Counted from the stretch's first letter, positions 35,639 to 44,230 are shown. The stretch is DNA of 64,000 bases from Ga0077527 sp964533495 (GCA_964533495.1 CAZHJU010000001.1:157672-221671), one strand, 5' to 3'. Notes: a model not told the origin generated them from the sequence alone. Numbers and translations: made by a program.

Positions 35639-36466
35639 ATGAGCACCTATGCCATCGGCGACATCCAGGGTTGTTACGACGAGTTGCGCCGGCTCCTCGA
35701 TACCCTGGCCTTCGATCCGGAACGGGACCGGCTGTGGCTGGTCGGCGATCTCGTCAACCGCGGCCCGCAATCGGCGGAAGTGCTGCGTTTCCTGCGCGGT
35801 CTCGGCGATCGCGCGATCAGCGTGCTCGGCAACCATGACCTGCACCTGCTGGTGGTCGCCGCCGGCGTGCGCAAGCCGCACCGCGGCGACACGCTGGACG
35901 GGATACTCGCCGCCCCCGACCGCGAGGAACTGCTCGACTGGCTGCGCCGGCAGCGTCTGATGCACGCGGATGACGGTTACGCGATGGTGCACGCCGGCCT
36001 GCTGCCGCAATGGAGCATTGCGCAGGCGATCGCCCTGGCCGGAGAAGTCGAGGCGGCGCTGCAGGGCCCGGATCACGGCGAATTCCTGGCGCGGATGTAC
36101 GGCAACACGCCGGCGCAGTGGCGGGACGACCTTTCCGGATACGACCGCCTGCGGGTGATCGTCAATGCCATGACCCGGCTGCGGGTGTGCACGCCGGAAG
36201 GCGTCATGGAGTTCAGCCACAAGACCGCGCCCGGGGATGCGCCCGCGGGTTATCTGCCGTGGTTCGACATCCCGCAGCGCGCGAGCCGCGGCACCCCGGT
36301 GTTGTTCGGCCACTGGGCCGCGCTGGGGCTGACGCTGCGCCCGGACCTGCTCGGCCTCGATTCGGGCTGCGTCTGGGGGCGGCGCCTGACCGCCGTGCGG
36401 CTGGAAGACCGCCGCGTGTTCCAGTGCGGCTGCGAAGGCGTCAGGGCTGCAGGCGATCCGCAATGA
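35639..36466 (+). CDS. apaH: Bis(5'-nucleosyl)-tetraphosphatase, symmetrical
   Basis: A 275-residue calcineurin-fold phosphatase. The metal motifs are YAIGDIQGCYDEL (GDxxG), LVGDLVNRGPQS and VLGNHDLHL, then MVHAGLLPQW and FGHWAALG. ApaH cleaves Ap4A to two ADP and removes Np4 caps from RNA, acting in stress signalling. It is typical in length. Its 3' end overlaps by 26 bases, tail to tail, the acyltransferase gene on the opposite strand. Confidence 0.96.
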   Translation: MSTYAIGDIQGCYDELRRLLDTLAFDPERDRLWLVGDLVNRGPQSAEVLRFLRGLGDRAISVLGNHDLHLLVVAAGVRKPHRGDTLDGILAAPDREELLDWLRRQRLMHADDGYAMVHAGLLPQWSIAQAIALAGEVEAALQGPDHGEFLARMYGNTPAQWRDDLSGYDRLRVIVNAMTRLRVCTPEGVMEFSHKTAPGDAPAGYLPWFDIPQRASRGTPVLFGHWAALGLTLRPDLLGLDSGCVWGRRLTAVRLEDRRVFQCGCEGVRAAGDPQ

Positions 36467-37202
36467 GCCGCTGCGCCGCCGCGGCCAGCTCGCGGCGGTG
36501 GCCGGCCGCGGAAGGCAGCGGCGGCAGGAACCACAGCCGCGCGTGCACCCCGGGCTGCGCGACGATCGCCAGCAGCGTCTGCCACAGCGACTTGTCGCCG
36601 TCGTAGGCCGCCGCCGCGCACAGGGAACCGTCGCCGTGCTCGAAGCGCAGCGCCGCCGGATACACCCGGGCGCCGGCGATCAGCGCCGGCTGCAGCAATG
36701 CCCCGTGGAAACGCAGCACCCGCGAACCGTCGGTGGTCGTGCCCTCCGGAAACACCGCGACCACGTCGCCGCCGGTCATCGCGGCGGCGATCTCGCGGTT
36801 GATGCGCGCCGTGTCGCGGCGCCGCGCCCGCTCGAGGAACAGCGTGCCGGTGCGCGCGCTGAGCCAGCCGATTGCGGGCCAGGCGCGGATTTCCGATTTC
36901 GCGACGAAGCGCACCGGCAGCGCGGCATTGATCACGAAAATGTCGAGCCAGGACACGTGATTGGCCACCAGCATCACCGGGCCGGCGCTCCCGGCCGGCA
37001 ATTCCCCCTCGACGTGCAGCCGCACACCGAGGATCCGCAGCAGCTTGCGCGACCAGCCGCGCACGGCCTGGCGCCGGCGGGACGCCGGATAAAACGGGAA
37101 ATGCACGGCCGCGGTCCACAGGCCGCGCAGAAGATGCAGCGTGACGCGCAAGAGGCGCATGCCGCGCATCGCCAGCGATGTGGTGGTGCCCCGGCCGCTC
37201 AT
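36441..37202 (-). CDS. olsA: 1-acyl-sn-glycerol-3-phosphate / lyso-ornithine lipid acyltransferase (OlsA/PlsC-like)
   Basis: A 253-residue PlsC-family acyltransferase. The catalytic motif is NHVSWLDIF (HxxxxD) near residue 82, followed by FVAKSEIRAWPAIGWLSARTGTLFLERARR and the substrate-binding FPEGTTTDGS. An N-terminal hydrophobic helix anchors it at the membrane. PlsC acylates lysophosphatidic acid and OlsA acylates lyso-ornithine lipid. Location 35 bases after an OlsB-like gene favours ornithine-lipid synthesis. The start at 37202 is chosen; ATGs at 37211 and further upstream are possible. Confidence 0.82.
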   Translation of the reverse strand: MSGRGTTTSLAMRGMRLLRVTLHLLRGLWTAAVHFPFYPASRRRQAVRGWSRKLLRILGVRLHVEGELPAGSAGPVMLVANHVSWLDIFVINAALPVRFVAKSEIRAWPAIGWLSARTGTLFLERARRRDTARINREIAAAMTGGDVVAVFPEGTTTDGSRVLRFHGALLQPALIAGARVYPAALRFEHGDGSLCAAAAYDGDKSLWQTLLAIVAQPGVHARLWFLPPLPSAAGHRRELAAAAQRLIADRLQP

Positions 37203-37237
37203 GGCGGCCATTATAGGGGCCCGCAGCGCACCGGCCA

Positions 37238-37999
37238 TCAGCCGCGCATGAAATGCCGCGCATAACGCGCGTTCATCCGCGACAGCGGCAACAGCATCAG
37301 CAGATCCGCGGTGTTGAAATCGGGATCCCAGGCGGGCGCTCCGCAGATCCAGGCACCGATCCGGACATAGGCCCCGACCAGCGGCGGCGGTGATGCCCCG
37401 GCATCCCGCCCCAATGCGTCCAGCGGCAGCTCGCAGCGCGGAAACGCGCGGTACTCGACCGGCGAAAGATGTTCGCGGGCGAGGCTGCGGTAGACCGCGG
37501 CCGCGGCGTGTCCGCCGTCGGCCATGCCCAGCGAAGCGCAGCCCATCAGGTAACGATAACCGCGCTGCGCGGCATAACCGATGAGGCCGGACCACAGCCG
37601 CGCGATGGTTGCCCCGCTGCGGTAATCCGGGTGCACGCAGGAACGGCCGATTTCCACGGTGGCCTCGCGCAGGTGGCGCAGCCGCGTCAGGTCGAATTCG
37701 CCGTCGGCGTAGAAGCTGCCCAGCCGCTGCGCCCGCGGCCCGGGCAGCAGGCGGTAGGTGCCCACCACTTCGCCGCTGCCGATGTCGCGCACCAGCAGGT
37801 GCTCGCAGTGCGGATCGTAGAAATCACTGTCGATGCCGGCCGCCGCCGCGGGCATTTTCGCGCCGAGCTCTCCGGCGAACACCATGTAACGCAGGCGCTG
37901 CGCCTCCATGACCTCGGCCGGCGTGCGCGCGAACGACAGCGCGAGTTCGGGCGCGGCCCGCTCCCGCAGTTCAGCTTGTCCAAGGGTGTGTTCCAGCAC
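37238..37999 (-). CDS. olsB: Ornithine N-acyltransferase-like protein (OlsB family)
   Basis: A 253-residue GNAT-fold acyltransferase of the OlsB / N-acyl-amino-acid type. It shows RLRYMVFAGELGAKMP, DFYDPHCEHLLVRDIGSGEVVGTYRLL, and EIGRSCVHPDYRSGATIARLWSGLIGYA. OlsB transfers a 3-hydroxyacyl group from ACP to the alpha-amino group of ornithine, making lyso-ornithine lipid. The neighbouring PlsC/OlsA-like gene would add the second chain, giving phosphorus-free membrane lipids often used under phosphate limitation. No Pho box was recognised upstream. Confidence 0.85.
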   Translation of the reverse strand: MLEHTLGQAELRERAAPELALSFARTPAEVMEAQRLRYMVFAGELGAKMPAAAAGIDSDFYDPHCEHLLVRDIGSGEVVGTYRLLPGPRAQRLGSFYADGEFDLTRLRHLREATVEIGRSCVHPDYRSGATIARLWSGLIGYAAQRGYRYLMGCASLGMADGGHAAAAVYRSLAREHLSPVEYRAFPRCELPLDALGRDAGASPPPLVGAYVRIGAWICGAPAWDPDFNTADLLMLLPLSRMNARYARHFMRG

Positions 38000-38076
38000 G
38001 GGCCTGCCTCCGTCATCATCGGTTCGACGGAGTGCATGCTAGGGCGGGCCCGTTACGGCGCGGTTAAGCGGGTGTT

Positions 38077-38111
38077 AAAAATCGGTGACGGGCCGCCGCG
38101 CCGCGGCCCGT
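38077..38111 (-). terminator. Terminator-like hairpin after the lipoprotein gene
   Basis: On the minus strand, ACGGGCCGC-loop-GCGGCCCGT makes a perfect 9-bp stem (38088-38111), followed a few bases later by ATTTTTAAC. The T run is slightly displaced from the stem. Confidence 0.6.
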
Positions 38112-38115
38112 GAAA

Positions 38116-38577
38116 TCAGTGCGTGACGCGCGAAGTGCGGCCGTCGGACAGGATGCGCACGCGCTCGCCGGGCCTGAAGGTCTCGTCGGCCTCCTGCACG
38201 ATCGCCACCAGCGCGCCGCTGTCGAGCTTGACCGTGATTTCGACGCCGTTGCGCCGCGTCGTGCCCTGCTCGATCGCCTGCCCCGCGACGCCGCCGGCGA
38301 CGCCGCCCAGTACCGCAGCCGCGGCCGAGCCGCGCCCGCCGCCGACGGTGCTGCCGGCAATGCCACCGACGATGGCGCCCGCCGCGGGACCGACGCCGCT
38401 GCGCGTGCCTTCAATCTGCACCGGGCGCACGCTTTCGACCATGCCCATGCGCACGTTCTGCTCGCGCCGCGCTTCGTCGCGGGTGTAGCTGCCGCCGCCG
38501 AGGCCCTGCGCGCATCCGCCCAGCACCGCCAGCGCAAACAGCGCCGCGACCGTCTGTTTCATTCTCATTCTGTTCAT
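38116..38577 (-). CDS. Glycine-zipper outer membrane lipoprotein (SlyB-like)
   Basis: A 153-residue lipoprotein. The signal ends in the lipobox LGGC (VAALFALAVLGGC). A glycine-zipper 2TM domain follows: GAIVGGIAGSTVGGGRGSAAAAVLGGVAGGVAGQAIEQ near 70-107. The C-terminal strand region is VEITVKLDSGALVAIVQ. SlyB/PcpA-like proteins insert in or near the outer membrane and are linked to envelope stress. Three close ATGs (38577, 38568, 38562) are possible starts. Confidence 0.88.
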   Translation of the reverse strand: MNRMRMKQTVAALFALAVLGGCAQGLGGGSYTRDEARREQNVRMGMVESVRPVQIEGTRSGVGPAAGAIVGGIAGSTVGGGRGSAAAAVLGGVAGGVAGQAIEQGTTRRNGVEITVKLDSGALVAIVQEADETFRPGERVRILSDGRTSRVTH

Positions 38578-38591
38578 GATGATGTCTCCCG

Positions 38592-39527
38592 TTACCACAG
38601 CTTCATGCCGAAAGCCTCGCGGAAACGCTCCGCCACCTCGTCGCGCCCGAAGCGGTGGTTCTGCCCGCCGCGCCGGGCGATTTTCAGCGCGCCCATCAGC
38701 GACGCCAGCCGGCCCGTCAGCGCCCAGTCGGCGCCGCTGGCCAGGCCGTACAGCAGGCCCGCCCGGAACGCGTCGCCGCATCCGGTCGGGTCGAGCACCG
38801 CTTCCGGTTTAACGCTCGGGATTTCGATCTGTTTACCGCCGGTGTGCACCACCGCGCCCTTTGCACCGAGTGTGACCACGACGGCGCTGACAAGTTTCGC
38901 CAGTTCCTCGAGCTTTTTGCCGGTGCGCTCCTGCAACATCTGCGCCTCGTAGTCGTTGACCGTGACATATTGCGCAAGCCGCAGGAATTCCCCGAGTTCG
39001 GCGCCGTCGAACATCGGCAGGCCCTGGCCGGGGTCGAAAATGAAGGGAATGCCGGCGTCGTGGAATTCCCGCGCATGCTGGATCATGCCGTCGCGGCCGT
39101 CCGGAGCCACGATGCCGAGCTTCACGCCGGCCGCGTCGCCAACATGATTTTCATGCGAATGGTTCATCGCGCCGGGGTGAAAGGCGGTGATCTGGTTGTC
39201 GTCGAGATCGGTGGTGATGAATGCCTGCGCGGTGAAACTGCCGGACACCGTGCGGATGTGATCCTGGGACAGGCCGAGGCGGCGCAGGCGGTCGTCGTAG
39301 GGCGCGAAATCGTCGCCGACCGTGGCCATGATGCGCGCGTCGCCGCCGAGCATCTGCAGCGTGTAGGCGATGTTGCCGGCGCAGCCGCCGAACTCGCGGC
39401 GCATGTCGGGCACCAGGAAGGCGACGTTGAGGATGTGCAGCTGGTCGGGCAGGATGTGGTTCCTGAAACGGTCGCGGAACACCATGATGGTGTCGTACGC
39501 CATCGAACCGCAGATCAGTGTGGGCAT
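38592..39527 (-). CDS. PfkB family carbohydrate/nucleoside kinase
   Basis: A 311-residue ribokinase-family sugar or nucleoside kinase. It has the substrate-binding FGGCAGNIAYTLQMLGG near 46-62 and the anion-hole/ATP motif DPTGCGDAFRAGLLYGL near 245-261 (DTxGAGD-like, catalytic Asp). The protein resembles adenosine-kinase-like PfkB members found with betaproteobacterial prmA/DUF3426 loci. The phosphoryl acceptor is not certain; adenosine is a reasonable guess. It precedes the lipoprotein gene by 14 bases. Confidence 0.88.
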   Translation of the reverse strand: MPTLICGSMAYDTIMVFRDRFRNHILPDQLHILNVAFLVPDMRREFGGCAGNIAYTLQMLGGDARIMATVGDDFAPYDDRLRRLGLSQDHIRTVSGSFTAQAFITTDLDDNQITAFHPGAMNHSHENHVGDAAGVKLGIVAPDGRDGMIQHAREFHDAGIPFIFDPGQGLPMFDGAELGEFLRLAQYVTVNDYEAQMLQERTGKKLEELAKLVSAVVVTLGAKGAVVHTGGKQIEIPSVKPEAVLDPTGCGDAFRAGLLYGLASGADWALTGRLASLMGALKIARRGGQNHRFGRDEVAERFREAFGMKLW

Positions 39528-39692
39528 CGGGGGCCGCCTGGAAAAATGGACGGCGGATTATACCAACGCCCCTCCGCCGTCTCCTGCAAGCGACAGCTTG
39601 GTGCGGCCGCATGCCTGCTGCATAATCGGCGCGGGGCCGCGGAGGCCGGGCCGATGCGCCGTCAATCCACCACTTACGGGAGAAACACCACC

Positions 39693-40115
39693 ATGTTCAA
39701 GGAATTCCGGGAATTCGCGATGCGCGGCAACGTCGTCGACATGGCCGTCGGCATCATCATCGGCGCGGCATTCGGCAAGATCGTGGAATCGCTGGTCAGG
39801 GACGTGATCATGCCGCCGATCGGCCTGCTGCTCGGCAAGGTCGACTTTTCCAACCTGTTCCTGATCATGCAGGAAGGCACGACGCCGGGGCCCTACCTCA
39901 GCGTCGACGCCGCGCAGAAGGCCGGCGCCGTGACCTTCAACTACGGCATGTTCATCAACACCTGCATCAGCTTCATCATCGTCGCCTTCGCGGTGTTCCT
40001 GCTGATCCGCGCGATCAACCGCCTGAAGCGCAAGGAAGAGGAAGCCCCGGCGCCGGCGGCAACGCCGGAAGATGTCCTGCTGCTGCGCGAAATCCGCGAT
40101 GCCCTGAAAAAATAG
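39693..40115 (+). CDS. mscL: Large-conductance mechanosensitive channel
   Basis: A 140-residue MscL. The first helix is NVVDMAVGIIIGAAFGKIVESLVRDVIMPPIG, followed by a periplasmic loop with FLIMQEGTTPGPYLSVDAAQKAG and a second helix FNYGMFINTCISFIIVAFAVFLLIRAINRLKRKEEE. A C-terminal helical bundle ends the protein. It forms a pentameric inner-membrane emergency valve for hypo-osmotic shock. The start ATG 39693 follows AGGG/GGGAGAAA-like ribosome-binding sequence. A strong terminator follows. Confidence 0.97.
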   Translation: MFKEFREFAMRGNVVDMAVGIIIGAAFGKIVESLVRDVIMPPIGLLLGKVDFSNLFLIMQEGTTPGPYLSVDAAQKAGAVTFNYGMFINTCISFIIVAFAVFLLIRAINRLKRKEEEAPAPAATPEDVLLLREIRDALKK

Positions 40116-40141
40116 GATCGCCCGCAGCCAGCGGTCCTGCG

Positions 40142-40167
40142 AACGCGCCCTGCACGGGCGCGTTTTT
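40142..40167 (+). terminator. Rho-independent terminator after mscL
   Basis: AACGCGCCC-tgcac-GGGCGCGTT forms a perfect 9-bp stem, followed by TTT. Confidence 0.9.
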
Positions 40168-40183
40168 CACGTACGCACGGTGA

Positions 40184-40217
40184 ATTATATAAGTATTTGT
40201 TTTTATTGATATTTCTG
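40184..40217 (-). repeat. Dispersed AT-rich element, copy C
   Basis: On the minus strand, AAATATCAATAAAAACAAAT followed by ACTTATATAA. The core at 40190-40202 fits WATCAANNNNTTR with one mismatch (AAACAA-ATAC-TTA). It lies between the mscL terminator and the end of the glycosyltransferase gene. Confidence 0.75.
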
Positions 40218-40266
40218 TAGTGATGCGGCGTAACGGCAAAGTCGCAGATTCCGGCGCGCGAACGCT

Positions 40267-41487
40267 TCAAGCATGGGCATGGATCTCCCGTTCGCCGGCA
40301 TCGCCGGTCAGCGCCAGCAGGGCCTGCTCGAATTCGGCAACGATGCAGGACCAGTCGAGTCTTTCGGTGCCGGCCCGCGCCTGCGCGCCCAGCCGGCGCG
40401 CGCGCGGCAGATCGATCGCCAGGGCCGCCGCAATCTGCACGTAGTCATCGGCGGCGCCGGGTTCCGCAAGCAGCCCGTTCTCGCCGCTGCGGATATGCTG
40501 CTGCGCGGCAGCCTGGTCGTAGGCCACCACCGCCAGCCCGCTCGCCATCGCCTCGACGGTGACGTTGCCGTAGGTTTCGGTCAGGCTGGGAAACAGGAAA
40601 ATGTCGGCCGAGGCGTAATGCGCGGCGAGGTCTTCGCCGGTGCGCATGCCGGCGAACAGCACGTCGGGATTCTCGCGCGCGATACGCGCGCGCTCGGGGC
40701 CGTCGCCGACCATCACCAGCCGCAGCCGCGGCTGCAGCTCGCGCATCAGGGCGTACGCGCGCAGCACCAGCGGCAGGTTCTTCTCGGGGGCGAGCCGGCC
40801 GACATGGAGTGCGACGGGATCATCCGCGGCGGCGCCCCACTGCCCGCGTAGCGCCGCGCTGCGCCGCGACGGATTGAACAGCGCGGTATCGACGCCGCGC
40901 GTGACCACCTGCAGATTGCGGAAACCGAGCGCCTGCAGTTCCTGCCGCAGGCTGTCGGTCGGCACCAGCGTGCGCAGGGCCTTGTTGTGGAATCTGCGCA
41001 GGTAGGCGGTGATCGGCGTCTTCAGCCAGCCGACGCCGTAATGCGCGCTGTAGCTGTGGAAGTTGGTATGGAAATCGGTCGCCACCGGCAGCTTCAGCTT
41101 CGAGGCGGCGGCCAGCGCCGACCAGCCGAGCGGGCCTTCGGTGACCACGTGCACGACGTCGGGCCGGCGCACCGCCCACAGCCGCGTCAGCGCCTGCTTG
41201 GCCGGCAGGCCGATCTTCAGCGTGTCGTAACGCGGGATCGGCATGCCCCGCTGCAGCACTTCCTGGAACAGCGGCTGGTCGGCGGGCCGGTCGGCGGCAT
41301 GCTGGCGCGGGCGGATCAGCTGCACCGTGTGCCCGCGCGCCTGCAGGCCGCCGACGATGCGGCCCATGGTCATCGCCACGCCGTTGATTTCCGGCGGATA
41401 GGTCTCGGTGACCATCGCCACGCGCATCCTGCGCACGGCCGCCGGATAATGCTGCAACACGATGTCTGCGCCGTCCATGGCGCGCAT
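40267..41487 (-). CDS. GT4-family glycosyltransferase
   Basis: A 406-residue GT-B fold glycosyltransferase (group 1, GT4). The N-terminal acceptor domain has MRVAMVTETYPPEINGVAMTM, DFHTNFHSYSAHYGVGWLKTP and a TRGVDTALFNPSRR linker. The donor site has LHVGRLAPEKNLPLVLRAYALM and the E-x7-E motif in FPSLTETYGNVTVEAMASGL. It resembles glycosyltransferases acting on lipids or sugars with GDP-mannose or similar donors. The true start may be the ATG at 41427 (MRVAMV); 41487 and 41478 are also possible. Confidence 0.88.
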   Translation of the reverse strand: MRAMDGADIVLQHYPAAVRRMRVAMVTETYPPEINGVAMTMGRIVGGLQARGHTVQLIRPRQHAADRPADQPLFQEVLQRGMPIPRYDTLKIGLPAKQALTRLWAVRRPDVVHVVTEGPLGWSALAAASKLKLPVATDFHTNFHSYSAHYGVGWLKTPITAYLRRFHNKALRTLVPTDSLRQELQALGFRNLQVVTRGVDTALFNPSRRSAALRGQWGAAADDPVALHVGRLAPEKNLPLVLRAYALMRELQPRLRLVMVGDGPERARIARENPDVLFAGMRTGEDLAAHYASADIFLFPSLTETYGNVTVEAMASGLAVVAYDQAAAQQHIRSGENGLLAEPGAADDYVQIAAALAIDLPRARRLGAQARAGTERLDWSCIVAEFEQALLALTGDAGEREIHAHA

Positions 41488-41562
41488 CCTGCCGCGGCAA
41501 TGCGACGCCGCGATGACAGCCGGATGACCGTTGGACGACCGCCGTGCCCGCGCGGCGGCAAC

Positions 41563-41949
41563 TCAGCCGAAAAGCACCAGCCCCCAGACGGCCGCCACGT
41601 TGACCAGCGCGAGAAACACCGCGGCGCTGCCGATATCCTTCGCGCGCTTGGCCAGCGCATGGTTTTCCAGCGAAATGCGGTCGACGGCCGCCTCCACCGC
41701 CGAGTTCAGCAATTCGACGATCAGCACCAGCAGCACCGCGGCGATCATCAGCGCCTTGCCGGTGCCCGCCACGGGCATGAACAGCACGGCCGGGATCAGC
41801 AGCGCCGCGAGCAGGACTTCCTGGCGGAAGGCATCCTCGTGGCGGAACGCGGCGCGCAGCCCGTCCATCGAATAAAAAAACGCGTTCCACACACGCCTGA
41901 ATCCGGTCTTGCCCTTGTGCGGGCTTTCACCGCCGTGTGCGGGGTCCAT
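41563..41949 (-). CDS. dgkA: Diacylglycerol kinase
   Basis: A 128-residue DgkA-type kinase with three membrane segments. It contains FRRVWNAFFYSMDGLRAAFRHEDAFRQEVLLAALL (catalytic and substrate helix), EAAVDRISLENHALAKRAKDIGSAAVFLALV (the conserved ExxxDR...AKD-x-GSAAV motif) and the final helix. It phosphorylates diacylglycerol released by oligosaccharide or lipid remodelling. It starts at 41949, and the preceding frame overlaps tpx only as an out-of-frame extension. Confidence 0.96.
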   Translation of the reverse strand: MDPAHGGESPHKGKTGFRRVWNAFFYSMDGLRAAFRHEDAFRQEVLLAALLIPAVLFMPVAGTGKALMIAAVLLVLIVELLNSAVEAAVDRISLENHALAKRAKDIGSAAVFLALVNVAAVWGLVLFG

Positions 41950-42104
41950 CGTCGGGATTCTCCTGGCTGTTGCCGGCGGACCGGACGCTGTCCCCCGCGG
42001 CGGCGGCCATGCTGGCAGCCCTGTGTTGCAGCGGCATTGCGGCAGGGCATTTTCCTGTGAGCGGGGGCGCTGCGGCCGCGCCCGGGGCGCGGCCGCGCGG
42101 GCTC

Positions 42105-42605
42105 TTACTTCAGCGCGGCGAGCGCGGCATCGTAATCCGGCTCCTGCTTGATTTCCGGCACCAGTTCGGCGTGCAGCACCTTGTTGTTTTCGTCGAGCAC
42201 GACCACGCCGCGCGCGGTCAGGCCGCGCAGCGGGCCGTCGGTGATGTCGACGCCGTACCGGGCATGGAAATCGCGGTTGCGGAAAGTCGACAGCGTGAGC
42301 ACGTCGTTGAGACCCTCGGCGCCGCAGAAGCGGCCCATCGCAAAGGGCAGGTCGGCGGCAATCACCAGCACCACGGTGTTGCCGAGCTTGCCCGCTTCGG
42401 CGTTGAACTTGCGGGTCGAGGCCTGGCAGACGGGCGTGTCGAGGCTCGGCACGATGTTCAGCACCTTGCGCTTGCCGGCGTGATCCTTGAGGCCCGTTTC
42501 CTTCAGATCCTTCGCCGTCAGCGTGAAGTCCGGCGCGCTGTCGCCCTTCTTCGGGAAATTGCCGGCGACGGTGATCGGATTGCCGGCGAGAGTGACTGAT
42601 GCCAT
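42105..42605 (-). CDS. tpx: Thiol peroxidase
   Basis: A 166-residue Tpx of the atypical 2-Cys peroxiredoxin family. The peroxidatic Cys is in NIVPSLDTPVCQASTRKF (about residue 61) and the resolving Cys in ADLPFAMGRFCGAEG (about 95). It reduces H2O2 and lipid hydroperoxides in the periplasm or cytoplasm with thioredoxin. It lies 53 bases after gcvH on the same strand. Confidence 0.97.
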   Translation of the reverse strand: MASVTLAGNPITVAGNFPKKGDSAPDFTLTAKDLKETGLKDHAGKRKVLNIVPSLDTPVCQASTRKFNAEAGKLGNTVVLVIAADLPFAMGRFCGAEGLNDVLTLSTFRNRDFHARYGVDITDGPLRGLTARGVVVLDENNKVLHAELVPEIKQEPDYDAALAALK

Positions 42606-42658
42606 GGTTCTGCTCCTTGTGATGAATGGTGGTGATGGATGGGTGCGACGGAATTCGC

Positions 42659-43048
42659 TCAGGCGTCCCCGGATTCGATGACCTTGAGATAGGCGGCGGC
42701 ATCGAGCAGGGTGTCGACCTGCGCCGGATCGGCGGGCCTGATGCGGAACATCCAGGCTTCGTACGGATCCTGGTTTATTTTTTCGGGCGCGTCCGACAGT
42801 TCGGCATTGGCGGCGACGATTTCACCGGACACCGGCGCATGGATGTCGGCCGCGGTTTTCACCGATTCGATGACGCCGCAGGCTTCACCCTGACTGACGC
42901 TGCGGCCCGGCTGCGGGCTGTCGACAAACACCACGTCACCGAGCTGCTCCTGCGCATGCTGGGTGATGCCGATGCTGACCGTGCCGTCGGCTTCGCGGCG
43001 CAGCCATTCATGGCTTGCAGCGTATTTCAGGTGCTCGGGGGTGCTCAT
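42659..43048 (-). CDS. gcvH: Glycine cleavage system H protein
   Basis: A 129-residue lipoyl carrier. The lipoylated lysine is in GVIESVKTAADIHAPVSGE, near residue 66, and the N terminus is HLKYAASHEWLRREADGTV. GcvH shuttles the aminomethyl group in glycine decarboxylation and also accepts octanoyl/lipoyl groups. No gcvT or gcvP is nearby, so the other subunits must be encoded elsewhere. The upstream region contains copy B of the dispersed element 11 bases from the ATG. No glycine riboswitch was recognised. Confidence 0.96.
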   Translation of the reverse strand: MSTPEHLKYAASHEWLRREADGTVSIGITQHAQEQLGDVVFVDSPQPGRSVSQGEACGVIESVKTAADIHAPVSGEIVAANAELSDAPEKINQDPYEAWMFRIRPADPAQVDTLLDAAAYLKVIESGDA

Positions 43049-43058
43049 CTACGGTACT

Positions 43059-43094
43059 CCAAAAATATCAATAAAATCAAGTACTTACAAATTA
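43059..43094 (+). repeat. Dispersed AT-rich element, copy B
   Basis: Shares 24 identical bases with copy A. The core 43075-43087 fits WATCAANNNNTTR exactly (AATCAA-GTAC-TTA). It lies 11 bases upstream of the gcvH start, reading the opposite way to gcvH. Confidence 0.8.
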
Positions 43095-43201
43095 CCGCCA
43101 GCCGGGGTGGTCACGCCGGCTCCACCGGGGAACGGCAGTTTTACCACTACCGGGGCCAGCAGGCGACCGCTCCCTGATGTCCCGGGGAATCCCGGGTGAA
43201 T

Positions 43202-44221
43202 TCAGCGCGGCGCGGCCAGCACCGCGAGGCGGAACCCCGCGGCGCCAAGGTTGCCGGTGTCCAATGCCAGCCGCACCGTCAGTTCGGCATTGGCGGCGAG
43301 GCCGCCGTGCGGATCGCGACCACTGCCCAAGTACTCCACCGGCAGAAAAATGCGCCGTGCCAGCGTATGGTCATTGGCATTGGTCAGCACCAGGTCGAGC
43401 GCCGGATAGCCGACCGCGTGTCCGGCGTGATTGCGCAGCGTCGCAGTGAGCTGGATGCGCTCGGGCCGGGCCGGATCCACCAGCTGCAGATCCGAGGCTT
43501 CGATCAGCACCGATTTCGGCAACTGCGGCAGCGGCACCGTGCAGGCCATCCGCGCGCAGGCCGCATTGAGCCATTGCCGCGCCAGCGGATGACGCGCGGC
43601 GATGTCGCCGCGGTAGAAGTAGACCGCCTGCGCGCCGAGGACCAGGGCCAGCAGCACGCTCGCCGCCAGCAGCCACGGCCGCCGCCGCCCGTTTGCCGGC
43701 ATGGCCTCCCCTGCCTCCGCACCTTCCTGCACATCTTCCTGCATGAACGGATTGCCGGCGGGAGCCTCCACCGGCGGCGCAGCCGGCGCCTCCCCTTCCA
43801 TCTGCATTTCCGTCCGTATTTCCGCTTCGGCTTCTGCTGCCGGCCCCGCTTCGGCTTTTTCCTCCGCCGCTTCTTCCACGGCTTCCCCGGGCAGCCGCCC
43901 CGCGGCGGATTCTTCCGGAATGACCGCCGGCGGCTCCGGCAGGAACTCCAGCGAGACGTCCGGAACTTCGGGGGCCGGTTCACCGGCCCCTGCCGCAAAA
44001 GCGTTCTCCGCGATCGTTTCCGTCGTGCGTTCCGTGGCCGCGGTTTCGACCGCCGCCGCTTCGGCAGCGGCCGGCGCCTGCACATCCGGCACCAGCGTCT
44101 CGAGCCCGCTGAAGATCTGCAGGCAGCGGCCGCAGCGCACCCGCCCGCCGTGCGCGCGCAACTGCTCCGGCGTAATGCGGAACACCGTCTGGCAGTGCGG
44201 GCAGCGGGTCATCAGCGGCAT
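43202..44221 (-). CDS. DUF3426 / zinc-ribbon membrane protein
   Basis: A 339-residue protein. The N-terminal zinc ribbon is TRCPHCQTVFRITPEQLRAHGGRVRCGRC (two CxxC pairs, residues 6-34). A long acidic Glu/Ala/Pro linker follows (about 45-170), then one membrane helix (WLLAASVLLALVLGAQAVYFY) and a C-terminal DUF3426 beta domain (IEASDLQLVDPARPERIQLTATLRNHAG). The domain order is typical of betaproteobacterial prmA-linked proteins. The function is unknown; the zinc ribbon faces the cytoplasm. Confidence 0.9.
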   Translation of the reverse strand: MPLMTRCPHCQTVFRITPEQLRAHGGRVRCGRCLQIFSGLETLVPDVQAPAAAEAAAVETAATERTTETIAENAFAAGAGEPAPEVPDVSLEFLPEPPAVIPEESAAGRLPGEAVEEAAEEKAEAGPAAEAEAEIRTEMQMEGEAPAAPPVEAPAGNPFMQEDVQEGAEAGEAMPANGRRRPWLLAASVLLALVLGAQAVYFYRGDIAARHPLARQWLNAACARMACTVPLPQLPKSVLIEASDLQLVDPARPERIQLTATLRNHAGHAVGYPALDLVLTNANDHTLARRIFLPVEYLGSGRDPHGGLAANAELTVRLALDTGNLGAAGFRLAVLAAPR

Positions 44222-44230
44222 GGCGTCACT

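Noticed and set aside
43049..43201. Glycine riboswitch upstream of gcvH
   Set aside because: The gap is short and has GC-rich hairpins such as CCCGGG-attc-CCCGGG, but I could not find the conserved glycine aptamer core.
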